DNA of 7,682 nucleotides from DATDVD01 sp035290065 (lineage in GTDB: Bacteria > Pseudomonadota > Gammaproteobacteria > Coxiellales > Coxiellaceae), in NCBI GenBank assembly GCA_035290065.1, contig DATDVD010000137.1, positions 1 through 7,682 of the forward strand, given 5' to 3'. A program made the position numbers and the translations under genes. Below the pieces are notes generated by a model that saw only the letters and a list, made by a program, of their open reading frames with translations, searched no databases and was not told the origin of the DNA. Below are positions 1 through 5,315 of the stretch, piece after piece; positions within the stretch are counted from its first letter, which is position 1, and each line of letters opens with the position of its first letter.

Positions 1-198
1 AATGCTAATAACATTTATTGCGTTTATAGCTCTCAACCAATGCCTTCTCCTTACGGCAGATTAGCTTCTAATATACGCTTATATAAACCGTTAAATAAAT
101 TCCAACCATCCACCCCTTCTTTATGGTGGAGTAGTAGTGGCCAGCAGCTTTGCGGGGGAGGCTATAGTTCAGGCTCTCAAAATAGTTGCAACTGGTAA
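1..198 (+). CDS. C-terminal fragment of an unrecognised Cys-containing protein
   Basis: An open frame enters from the left edge in frame 1 and runs 65 codons to a TAA at 196-198; the start lies outside the window. The visible tail is rich in Ser, Gly, Asn and Pro, carries a Trp-Trp pair near the middle, and has three cysteines, two of them in the last 17 residues, ending Cys-Asn-Trp. No membrane helix is visible. A short, polar, Cys-containing tail would fit the end of an exported or surface protein such as a pilin-like or adhesin subunit with disulfides, but this is only a compositional impression. I do not recognise the family and assign no function. An AT-rich hairpin follows 34 bp after the stop. 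Confidence 0.5.
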   Translation, partial: NANNIYCVYSSQPMPSPYGRLASNIRLYKPLNKFQPSTPSLWWSSSGQQLCGGGYSSGSQNSCNW

Positions 199-232
199 CT
201 TAAGACTGAAGAGGAGCCTGAAGAGAGCTCAC

Positions 233-269
233 GTATCTAGTTACTTATTCTTATTAAGTAATTAGATAC
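233..269. terminator. Long AT-rich hairpin after the partial gene
   Basis: Two 15-nt arms, 233-247 (gtatctagttactta) and 255-269 (taagtaattagatac), pair across a 7-nt loop with a single G-T wobble. The hairpin sits just downstream of the stop codon at 198 and could end transcription of that gene. Only a short, poor T-run follows on either side, so it is not a textbook intrinsic terminator; an operator or mRNA-stabilising stem is equally possible. Its right arm contains the -10 of a possible minus-strand promoter. Confidence 0.45.
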
Positions 270-288
270 TTGACCCCTTTGCTGTCAA
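261..288 (-). promoter_or_regulatory. Possible sigma70 promoter firing leftwards
   Basis: Read on the minus strand, a perfect TTGACA (plus 283-288) is followed after 16 nt by TCTAAT (plus 261-266, 5 of 6 to consensus). It would start RNA near position 254, inside the hairpin at 233-269, and run antisense to the partial gene at the left edge. No coding region on that strand is visible in the window. The match is strong but AT-rich DNA produces chance promoters. Confidence 0.35.
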
Positions 289-308
289 ATCCCCCCAAAA
301 GATATAAT
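282..308 (+). promoter_or_regulatory. Possible promoter of the ATPase gene
   Basis: A perfect -10 hexamer TATAAT lies at 303-308. The best -35 candidate, CTGTCA at 282-287, matches 4 of 6 positions with a short 15-nt spacer. This would give a leader of about 90 nt before the ATPase start at 405. The element overlaps the -35 of the opposing candidate at 261-288. Confidence 0.35.
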
Positions 309-404
309 AGGAATGGAACCGATCAAATTAAGCCAAAAGCACTTGCAAACCCATAAATTTATATATAAAATTATGCTTTAACTCTGTAAATTTAATGAAA
401 TTTT

Positions 405-1631
405 ATGTTTATACACAGAACAATCCAAGCATATATAAAAAAATATCTTTATAATCAAACGGATAAGAAATACGCTATTATCGTATATGGGCCTAGGCAA
501 GTGGGAAAAACCACCTTGCTAGAACACCTAATCTCCTTACAGCCCCCTCGAGCACTGGAGTTTCAAGATAAGACACCCCATCAATTCCAAAATGGCTCTG
601 CCTTTACCCTGAAGGCACGAGAAGCCGCCTATTTCAATGCTGATCACCTGGATGTCCGTGTTCAATTTGCTTATGAAAACATTACCCAGCTGGAAAGCAC
701 CCTTAAAGGTTTGAAGCTACTCCTATTGGACGAAGCCCAGCGAATCGAGAACATTGGCCTAGTATTAAAGATATTGGTTGATCATCATCCCGATCTGCAA
801 ATCATCGCAACGGGTTCCTCTAGTTTTGAGCTATCCAACAAAATCAATGAACCTTTAACTGGAAGAAAAAGGGTGTTTCACCTTTATCCTTTTTCGTTTG
901 AAGAGCTATATGGCAAACTAAATTTTATTGAACAACAACGAAAATTACCCAGCCTGTTACGCTTTGGCAGTTACCCCGATATTATTGAAAAAAACGAAAA
1001 CGAAGCCATTGCTCGGTTACGTGAACTAACCGACAGCTACTTATTTAAAGATGTTTTTAGTTTCCAACGTTTAAAAAAACCCGAGTTGTTGACTAAGTTA
1101 TTACAGCTGTTGGCGTTCCAAGTGGGCTCAGAAGTTACTTTCCATGAATTAGCACAACAATTAGGTGTCGACCAACTGACTGTCCAAAATTATATACAAT
1201 TATTAGAAGAAGCTTTTGTTATTTTTCGATTAGGCGCGTTTAAACGCAATCTACGTAATGAAATAACCAAAAGCCGTAAAATCTATTTTTGGGATTTAGG
1301 CATTCGCAATACGCTGATTAATAATTTCAACCCTCTTGATCTACGAGACGATGTTAGAAAACTATGGGAAAATTTTTGCATCATAGAACGTTTAAAACAC
1401 TTACAAAACCATCAAAAATTCGTGAATTGTTACTTTTGGCGAACTTACCAAGATAAAGAAATCGATTACATTGAAGAAGCTAACGGCGAACTCCACGCCT
1501 ACGAATTCACCTGGTCTCCTAAAAAACAAAAGAAGCCACCGAAGGATTTTATGGAAGAATATAAACCAAAAAGATTCAAAATAATCAACCGAGAGAATTT
1601 TTTGGAGTTCTTGATAGAAAATGAAAGATGA
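405..1631 (+). CDS. DUF4143-type AAA+ ATPase (AAA_14 plus DUF4143)
   Basis: This 408-residue protein has the two-domain layout of the widespread AAA_14/DUF4143 ATPases. The N-terminal P-loop domain shows Walker A at residues 29-37 (GPRQVGKTT), Walker B ending in Asp109-Glu110 (LLLLDEAQ), and a sensor-like ATGSSS at 135-140, followed by the family's LTGR...YPFSFEEL stretch. A winged-helix-like middle section lies near residues 230-280. The C-terminal DUF4143 part resembles a PD-(D/E)XK fold, with FWRT, then Glu352-Ile-Asp354-Tyr and YEFTW at 366-370. In relatives as I remember them the last motif reads EFKW or EVK, so Thr369 stands where the lysine is expected and nuclease chemistry is doubtful. 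These proteins are common accessory genes of poorly known role, often near toxin-antitoxin or mobile DNA. The ATG at 405 is the first start after an in-frame stop at 396-398; no clear Shine-Dalgarno is visible. The family call is firm, the function is not. Confidence 0.88.
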   Translation: MFIHRTIQAYIKKYLYNQTDKKYAIIVYGPRQVGKTTLLEHLISLQPPRALEFQDKTPHQFQNGSAFTLKAREAAYFNADHLDVRVQFAYENITQLESTLKGLKLLLLDEAQRIENIGLVLKILVDHHPDLQIIATGSSSFELSNKINEPLTGRKRVFHLYPFSFEELYGKLNFIEQQRKLPSLLRFGSYPDIIEKNENEAIARLRELTDSYLFKDVFSFQRLKKPELLTKLLQLLAFQVGSEVTFHELAQQLGVDQLTVQNYIQLLEEAFVIFRLGAFKRNLRNEITKSRKIYFWDLGIRNTLINNFNPLDLRDDVRKLWENFCIIERLKHLQNHQKFVNCYFWRTYQDKEIDYIEEANGELHAYEFTWSPKKQKKPPKDFMEEYKPKRFKIINRENFLEFLIENER

Positions 1632-1692
1632 TAAATTTACAACAGATTATAATGAGCTAATGAAATTAGCTGAAAAAATAAAGGCCCTTTAA
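1621..1692 (+). CDS. Possible 23-residue ORF overlapping the ATPase stop
   Basis: An ATG at 1621 inside the last codons of the ATPase opens a 23-codon frame (MKDDKFTTDYNELMKLAEKI and three more residues) ending at TAA 1690-1692, 3 bp before the tRNA-Thr fragment. The 11-bp overlap suggests translational coupling, and the peptide is predicted to be charged and helical. It could be a real small protein, or the start of a former downstream gene cut off when the tRNA-bounded DNA arrived. I recognise no family; chance is a serious alternative. Confidence 0.25.
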   Translation: MKDDKFTTDYNELMKLAEKIKAL

Positions 1693-1694
1693 TT

Positions 1695-1740
1695 AATGCT
1701 GGCGCACGGATTCGAACCGCGGACCGGTTGATTACAAATC
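1695..1740 (-). repeat. Partial tRNA-Thr copy, candidate att site (left)
   Basis: These 46 bp match 3732-3777 with one mismatch (T1728 against C3765). The copy spans the tRNA 3' flank, acceptor 3' strand, T arm, variable loop, anticodon 3' stem and the full anticodon loop, and stops two bases into the 5' anticodon stem. The D arm and 5' acceptor strand are missing, so it cannot make a tRNA. Same orientation and an endpoint at the anticodon loop are the usual marks of the distal attachment site left by a tyrosine-recombinase element in a tRNA gene. A decayed tandem tRNA duplicate is the alternative. Confidence 0.75.
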
Positions 1741-1780
1741 GATTCGGTGATTTATAATCTGCGGAACACTGGCTATAGAT

Positions 1781-1799
1781 TGGCTTAAACGAGTCAGCA
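1781..1799 (+). repeat. 19-bp direct repeat, copy 1
   Basis: The sequence tggcttaaacgagtcagca is identical to 3610-3628. This copy lies 40 bp inside the left tRNA fragment; the other overlaps the GNAT stop codon, near the right tRNA copy. It may be an arm-type recombinase site or a trace of rearrangement. Confidence 0.7.
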
Positions 1800-1860
1800 T
1801 AGTGATCTCCCTTAGTTATTAGAAGCATTATATTCTACCCCCCCTATTAACTCATTAATG

Positions 1861-1889
1861 TTGACTTATCAGCATAATATCAGCATAAT
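1861..1889 (+). promoter_or_regulatory. Promoter of the fic gene with tandem 11-bp repeat
   Basis: TTGACT (1861-1866) and CATAAT (1884-1889) are separated by exactly 17 nt, a good sigma70 match, placing the RNA start about 30 nt before the fic ATG at 1925. The spacer and -10 consist of two perfect tandem copies of atcagcataat (1868-1878 and 1879-1889). A repeat sitting over the -10 could be an operator for a repressor, although no regulator gene is adjacent. No strong Shine-Dalgarno precedes the ATG. Confidence 0.55.
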
Positions 1890-1924
1890 GATTATTCCAA
1901 TATTGCAGATAAAAAGCCATTATT

Positions 1925-3022
1925 ATGCCGATAAATTTTAACCCCACCTATAGAATTACAGCCGATATTGCCAAATATCTTATGCGGATTGAGGCCGCCA
2001 AAGAACAGGTAAACCTCCTGCCCATTACACCCACGGTATTGGCCTCTTTACGGGAAACAGCAAGGTTGTATACTACCCACTATTCTACGATGATTGAGGG
2101 TAACCGTTTAAATCCAAAGGAAGTCAAAGAAGTTATCGAGCTCAAAGGGCACTTTCCGGGTCGACAACGAGATGAGCACGAGGTAAAAGGTTATTACGCG
2201 GCATTGGCACAAATGGAACAATACGCCGCCCAGCAGCACCATCCTGTTACTGAAAAGGTTATCCAAACCTTACACGCACTCGTCATGAGTGATGGGCGTT
2301 CTAATGCCAAACCCACACCTTACCGTGACGGCCAAAATGTCATTAAAGATGGTGCTACGGGTACTATCGTTTACATGCCACCCGAGATAAAAGATGTCCC
2401 CAACCTTATGCGCGAACTTATTGTATGGGTTAAGGAAAGCTCTGAACTGCCTTGTCCGATTGTAGCTGCCATCAGTCACTATCAATTCGCGACCATCCAT
2501 CCTTATTATGACGGCAATGGCCGCACTGCCCGATTGCTCACCACATTAATCTTGCACTTAGGCGGATACGATTTAAAAGGGCTTTATTCCCTAGAAGAAT
2601 ACTACGCCAAAAACTTACTCGCCTATTATCGCGCCATTAGCATTGGTCCTTCTCATAATTATTATTTTGGGCGTGTAGAAGCGGATATTACCCAATGGAT
2701 AGAATATTTCTGCGAAGGAATGGCCGTCGCTTTTGAAAAAGTAGTCAGCCAGATGGCCCAAGCACACGAAAAAGGCCACAAAGACCATTCGAAATTATTA
2801 CGCACCCTCGACCCCAAACAACGAAAAGCCCTTGAACTATTCAAATATCACGACGTAATCACCAGCCAACAAATCGGCAAACTCTTCGGCTTTAAACCTC
2901 GCACCAGCACAGCACTCTGCAAAAAATGGGTAGAAGAAAAATTCTTAACTATTACAGATCCCTCTAATAAGGCGAGGAAATATAAATTAACAAATAAATA
3001 TCAGGTGTTGTTAGAAGAATAA
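1925..3022 (+). CDS. Class II Fic-domain AMP-transferase with C-terminal winged helix
   Basis: This 365-residue protein is a complete Fic enzyme, a family that usually moves AMP from ATP to a hydroxyl of a target protein. The catalytic motif is at residues 192-203 (HPYYDGNGRTAR), with catalytic His192, metal-binding Asp196 and phosphate-binding Gly197-Asn198-Gly199-Arg200; Arg203 completes it. An N-terminal inhibitory helix motif of the [S/T]xxxE[G/N] type is present at 54-59 (STMIEG), with Glu58 as the predicted brake that blocks ATP binding. This makes it class II, self-inhibited, with no separate antitoxin needed. The last 70 or so residues look like a winged helix (SQQIGKLFGFKPRTSTALCKKWVEE), as in other DNA-binding Fic proteins, and may allow autoregulation. 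Every core residue is intact, so activity is likely; the target is unknown. It is the main cargo of the tRNA-bounded island. Confidence 0.93.
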   Translation: MPINFNPTYRITADIAKYLMRIEAAKEQVNLLPITPTVLASLRETARLYTTHYSTMIEGNRLNPKEVKEVIELKGHFPGRQRDEHEVKGYYAALAQMEQYAAQQHHPVTEKVIQTLHALVMSDGRSNAKPTPYRDGQNVIKDGATGTIVYMPPEIKDVPNLMRELIVWVKESSELPCPIVAAISHYQFATIHPYYDGNGRTARLLTTLILHLGGYDLKGLYSLEEYYAKNLLAYYRAISIGPSHNYYFGRVEADITQWIEYFCEGMAVAFEKVVSQMAQAHEKGHKDHSKLLRTLDPKQRKALELFKYHDVITSQQIGKLFGFKPRTSTALCKKWVEEKFLTITDPSNKARKYKLTNKYQVLLEE

Positions 3023-3064
3023 CGTAGGTTAGGTTAGGCTAAGCAACGCGAAGCCCAACCTACG
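3023..3064. repeat. Single REP palindrome between fic and the GNAT gene
   Basis: Outer arms cgtaggtt (3023-3030) and aacctacg (3057-3064) pair, and inner GGCT/AGCC continues the stem after a bulge made by an extra aggtt in the left arm. It starts directly after the fic stop codon and carries the GTAG head and GTTGGGCT core of the family seen at 3631-3710. It may also act as a transcript-end stem for fic. Confidence 0.7.
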
Positions 3065-3074
3065 TATTCCTTTC

Positions 3075-3102
3075 TTGACCCCTTCACTTTCTAGGTTAGA
3101 AT
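3075..3102 (+). promoter_or_regulatory. Promoter of the GNAT gene
   Basis: TTGACC (3075-3080) and TAGAAT (3097-3102) are separated by 16 nt, each 5 of 6 to consensus. The predicted start near 3109 leaves a leader of about 20 nt containing an AAGGGG Shine-Dalgarno at 3113-3118 before the ATG at 3129. The 11-mer cttgacccctt at the -35 also occurs at 269-279 upstream of the ATPase gene. Confidence 0.6.
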
Positions 3103-3128
3103 GAAAAAGGATAAGGGGGCTCTAGCTT

Positions 3129-3617
3129 ATGATTCGTTGCCGTTTTGCAAAACCTTCTGATTTAAAATTTATTTATCAAGCTTTAAAAAATATGGCACAA
3201 GAACAGGGTGTTATAGGGCGATTTTGTAAAACCCCTGACTTTTTTGAGAAAGCCCTTTTTTCAGAAACGCCCTTGGCTCAAGTCTTGTTAGCTGAACAGG
3301 ATAATGAAGTTGTAGGGCTATGTATGTTTTCGGAAACGAATCGAAATTTTACACTGTTTGAAAAACCCGGAATTTTTATTCACGATATTTATGTAGTACC
3401 TACTGCACGTCGACAAAATGTAGCTACCACTTTATTTAAAGAAATCCAAAAAATTGCGAAAGAACGAGACTATGGCCGTATTGATTGGGTAGTGCTTAAA
3501 ATGAATACGGGTGCAAAGAATTTTTATAAAACATGGGTTAAAGAGGGTGCTGGTGAAGTGGATTATATCCATTATATGAGAATGCCTGTGACATTAGATA
3601 AAAATGGTATGGCTTAA
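3129..3617 (+). CDS. GNAT-family N-acetyltransferase
   Basis: This 162-residue protein spans a single GNAT fold, which transfers acetyl from acetyl-CoA to an amine. The acetyl-CoA-binding motif A lies at residues 85-101 (HDIYVVPTARRQNVATT). The usual Q/R-x-x-G-x-G/A signature reads Arg-Arg-Gln-Asn97-Val-Ala, with Asn where glycine is usual. The C-terminal motif B stretch (VLKMNTGAKNFYKTW) is in the style of the diamine/spermidine acetyltransferases (cf. LDWNxxAxxFY), making a polyamine or small amine the best guess for substrate. It has its own promoter and Shine-Dalgarno, so it is probably not cotranscribed with fic. Its stop codon lies inside the 19-bp repeat at 3610-3628. Family assignment is firm; substrate is inference. 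Confidence 0.88.
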   Translation: MIRCRFAKPSDLKFIYQALKNMAQEQGVIGRFCKTPDFFEKALFSETPLAQVLLAEQDNEVVGLCMFSETNRNFTLFEKPGIFIHDIYVVPTARRQNVATTLFKEIQKIAKERDYGRIDWVVLKMNTGAKNFYKTWVKEGAGEVDYIHYMRMPVTLDKNGMA

Positions 3618-3628
3618 ACGAGTCAGCA
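3610..3628 (+). repeat. 19-bp direct repeat, copy 2
   Basis: Identical to 1781-1799. It covers the end of the last GNAT sense codons and its TAA, and lies 103 bp from the right tRNA-Thr repeat; 80 of those bp are the REP doublet at 3631-3710. Without that insertion it would be about 23 bp from the att-like repeat. Confidence 0.7.
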
Positions 3629-3630
3629 CA

Positions 3631-3710
3631 TAGGTTGGGCTGAGCGAAAGCGAAGCCCAACAGAGATAAATCGACATCCGTTGGGCTTCACTAGCGTTCA
3701 GCCCAACCTA
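3631..3710. repeat. REP doublet (REPIN-like), GTTGGGCT family
   Basis: Two 31-bp REP units, 3631-3661 and 3680-3710, face each other in inverted orientation around an 18-bp spacer. Each starts taggttgggctga and ends gaagcccaac, with a variable 8-nt middle; the units agree at 27 of 31 positions. Each unit is itself an imperfect hairpin (GTTGGGCT against AGCCCAAC). The right unit is headed by GTAG on the minus strand (3711 to 3708), the left by ATAG. This is the structure of non-autonomous REPINs spread by RAYT transposases; no RAYT is in the window. Confidence 0.8.
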
Positions 3711-3733
3711 CTTATTTATTTTTTAAAATGGAA

Positions 3734-3806
3734 TGCTGGCGCACGGATTCGAACCGCGGACCGGCTGATTACAAATCAGCTGCTCTACCAACTGAGCTAC
3801 GCCAGC
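3734..3806 (-). tRNA. tRNA-Thr (anticodon UGU)
   Basis: The minus strand folds into a full cloverleaf of 73 nt: acceptor GCTGGCG/CGCCAGC, D stem GCTC/GAGC, anticodon stem GCTGA/TCAGC with loop TTTGTAA giving anticodon TGT, and T arm with TTCGAAT. Discriminator is A. The three bases after it are TTC, so the CCA end is not encoded and must be added by tRNA nucleotidyltransferase, unlike the rule in enterobacteria. UGU reads ACA and other ACN codons. Its 3' part is duplicated at 1695-1740. No clear promoter is seen upstream (3807-3870, minus strand). Confidence 0.95.
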
Positions 3807-4128
3807 GTATTGAGAAAACACGCTTTTGAGTCATCCTGACATTCTTGCCCTGCCTGGGGGAATACAGCACGTCATTTATTAGGGCACGGGCCGATCACGA
3901 TCGGCCCCTACATTAATAACTCTGCTCCCTGCTGTAAAGCTATAGGCAGAAAAGAAGGGGCATTGTATAAAACTAGTGGCTATAAGGCAATCGTCTCCGT
4001 AGCCTAGAGTGCAGATCCAGGAAGGAGGAAACTTAGTAGAGACCGTATCCCACTACAAGATATAGCCGCCAACCGTGGCTAAAAGAGGCTTTTGCTGCTA
4101 GCATTATTGCTTAACAAACAGGGATATC
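3807..4128. other. Intergenic stretch without a recognisable gene
   Basis: These 322 bp between tRNA-Thr and the GtrA-like gene hold one REP palindrome (3888-3911) and no convincing coding frame. Weak inverted repeats occur near 4065-4082 (tagcc/ggcta), but none has a T-tract. No strong promoter for the GtrA-like gene was found, although one is expected here. Confidence 0.5.
3888..3911. repeat. Single REP palindrome, GTAGGGGC family
   Basis: Perfect 9-bp arms gggccgatc (3888-3896) and gatcggccc (3899-3907) enclose an AC loop, followed by CTAC, the complement of a GTAG head. The scaffold GGG-N6-AC-N6-CCC-CTAC is shared with the doublet at 6866-6945, but the stem bases differ in a paired way. 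Confidence 0.7.
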
Positions 4129-4581
4129 ATGGTCAAGGCACTGGTTCTTAAGCATAAGCCCTTTATTTTCCAAGTGATGCGATTCGGGATTATTGGATTA
4201 TCGGCTACAACTGTTCAGTTTTTATCCGTTGTTGGCCTGGTAGAATGGCTGTCGTTTAACCCGCTGGTCGCTAACGCGTCTGCCTTTATAGGCTCCACCA
4301 CCATAAGCTATTTAGGCCACCGTCAATGGACCTTTCATCAAACCGAAGAGCACCACCGTCACGCCATCCCTAAATTTTTACTAACAGCCCTCACCAACCT
4401 GGGCGTCATGGAGTTGCTCTACTCTCTTTTACTGTATCACTATCATCTCCATTACATTCCCGCTTTATTCATTGTGGTATGCATTTCTGCCGGCTTTAAC
4501 TTCACCGTCAGCAAATTCTGGACCTTCAAGGACTATGCGAAGACATGGCTTGCCACAGAAGCAACCCTGCAAAAAGAATAA
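4129..4581 (+). CDS. GtrA-like four-helix membrane protein
   Basis: This 150-residue protein matches the GtrA/DPMS_TMD family: four predicted membrane helices (about residues 13-41, 45-63, 83-105, 108-127), an RFG-x-IG stretch at 18-23 in the first helix, the conserved HRQWTF (64-69) after the second and NFTVSKFWTF (124-133) at the end of the fourth. Family members such as GtrA are thought to move or flip undecaprenyl-phosphate-linked sugars across the inner membrane for surface-glycan modification. No glycosyltransferase partner is next to it, so its lipid or sugar is unknown. The start has an AGGGA Shine-Dalgarno at 4120-4124. The last 56 bp are antisense to the end of the converging ZIP-like gene. 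Confidence 0.88.
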   Translation: MVKALVLKHKPFIFQVMRFGIIGLSATTVQFLSVVGLVEWLSFNPLVANASAFIGSTTISYLGHRQWTFHQTEEHHRHAIPKFLLTALTNLGVMELLYSLLLYHYHLHYIPALFIVVCISAGFNFTVSKFWTFKDYAKTWLATEATLQKE

Positions 4582-5293
4582 CCCCTACACAAAACCCTCC
4601 AAAACTTGAATTTTTTCCCATTGGCAATTCTTCGCGAAACACATTATAAAGCACTGACCCCGCTAAAAAAGCCACCATTAAACTCACCAACAAAACATTA
4701 ACAGGATCCGTAACAACCGTTACTACCCATCCCAACAATAATGCCAACAAAAACATTAAACGCGCCTTTCCACTAAACTGCTTTCCAAAATGCGCACTAA
4801 AATTACGATCCACCAACATAAAATGCAACCCAATGGCCACGGCAAAAATCACCGCAAAACTTAAGCCCGTTTGCACACGCAACGGCATAGTGTACGTAAT
4901 TAAAAAATTATACAACGCAAACAAAAATACATGCAGATAATAAACAGGGCGTTGATTTTCTCTCTGTACATTCCCCACTCGCCACGCCAATCGCTCTAAT
5001 CCGTAATACACCATAAATCCTATTAAAGCGGCAATAAAAATTCCTAAATCCAACAACGGTGTCAAAGGATCGTATTGGCTTAAAAGCTTGCCTAACGGTT
5101 CATTATTCTCAACTAAGGATGGCAACATATGCAAAAAGACATACGCCACAGCCGTTCCTCCCGAAAAAGAAACAAAAAATGGCTGTCCAAAAAATTTATG
5201 TCGATTTAGATAAGGTGATACTGCATGCGCCAAGATTAGGCACACAGTAATAAAAAAGGCGGTGGTTAAGTTGCCTAAATTAATAAAATCCAT
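4526..5293 (-). CDS. ZIP-like polytopic membrane protein, metal site degenerate
   Basis: This 255-residue protein has about eight hydrophobic helices (near residues 9-27, 42-60, 82-100, 118-136, 144-161, 179-195, 198-217, 232-250), the number found in ZIP metal transporters. ZIP-like landmarks are HMLPSLVE at 55-62, YNFLI at 128-132 where ZIPs carry HNxxEG in helix 4, LHFMLVD at 156-162 where they carry HExPE in helix 5, and AGSVLYNVFREELP at 211-224, close to the late-helix GxFLYVxxxELLP pattern. The helix-4 His and Glu ligands are Tyr128 and Ile132 here, so ordinary Zn/Fe transport is doubtful. A strong AGGAAGGG Shine-Dalgarno precedes the start, 22 bp after udp, as the third gene of the operon. 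The fold assignment is from memory of motifs and is tentative; membrane location is secure. Confidence 0.75.
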   Translation of the reverse strand: MDFINLGNLTTAFFITVCLILAHAVSPYLNRHKFFGQPFFVSFSGGTAVAYVFLHMLPSLVENNEPLGKLLSQYDPLTPLLDLGIFIAALIGFMVYYGLERLAWRVGNVQRENQRPVYYLHVFLFALYNFLITYTMPLRVQTGLSFAVIFAVAIGLHFMLVDRNFSAHFGKQFSGKARLMFLLALLLGWVVTVVTDPVNVLLVSLMVAFLAGSVLYNVFREELPMGKNSSFGGFCVGVILFAGLLLWQAMSSHSP

Positions 5294-5315
5294 AGAATCC
5301 CTTCCTGAAATTTTT

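Larger units (their letters stand above)
1695..3777. mobile_element. tRNA-Thr-bounded mini-island carrying fic and GNAT genes
   Basis: The direct repeats at 1695-1740 and 3732-3777 enclose a unit with a 2,037-bp period that holds a Fic protein, a GNAT acetyltransferase, one REP and one REP doublet. The intact tRNA gene stays at the right end and the element lies downstream of the tRNA 3' end, as in integrated genomic islands. No integrase, excisionase or replication gene is present, so it is either the remnant of a larger element or a non-autonomous unit relying on an integrase elsewhere. A 19-bp repeat (1781-1799 and 3610-3628) lies just inside both ends. The boundaries are inferred from the repeats alone. 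Confidence 0.55.

Noticed and set aside
270..308. Plus-strand promoter using TTGACC at 270-275 with TATAAT at 303
   Set aside because: The 27-nt spacer is too long for sigma70; the weaker -35 at 282 is preferred.
1637..1828. Minus-strand 63-codon reading frame
   Set aside because: It runs through the partial tRNA-Thr copy and the 19-bp repeat, with no family resemblance or Shine-Dalgarno.
2270..2844. Two minus-strand frames (2270-2500 and 2662-2844)
   Set aside because: Both lie inside the fic gene, whose motifs are intact on the other strand.
1925..3617. Fic plus GNAT as a classical toxin-antitoxin pair
   Set aside because: The Fic protein carries its own inhibitory helix, and the GNAT follows with a separate promoter and is not antitoxin-like in size or sequence.
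3023..3911. CRISPR-like array from the repeated GTTGGGCT and GGGGC motifs
   Set aside because: Units are palindromic, inverted rather than direct, irregularly spaced and too few; they fit REPs.
5059..5250. Plus-strand 63-codon frame
   Set aside because: Antisense within the ZIP-like gene, with no protein-like features.
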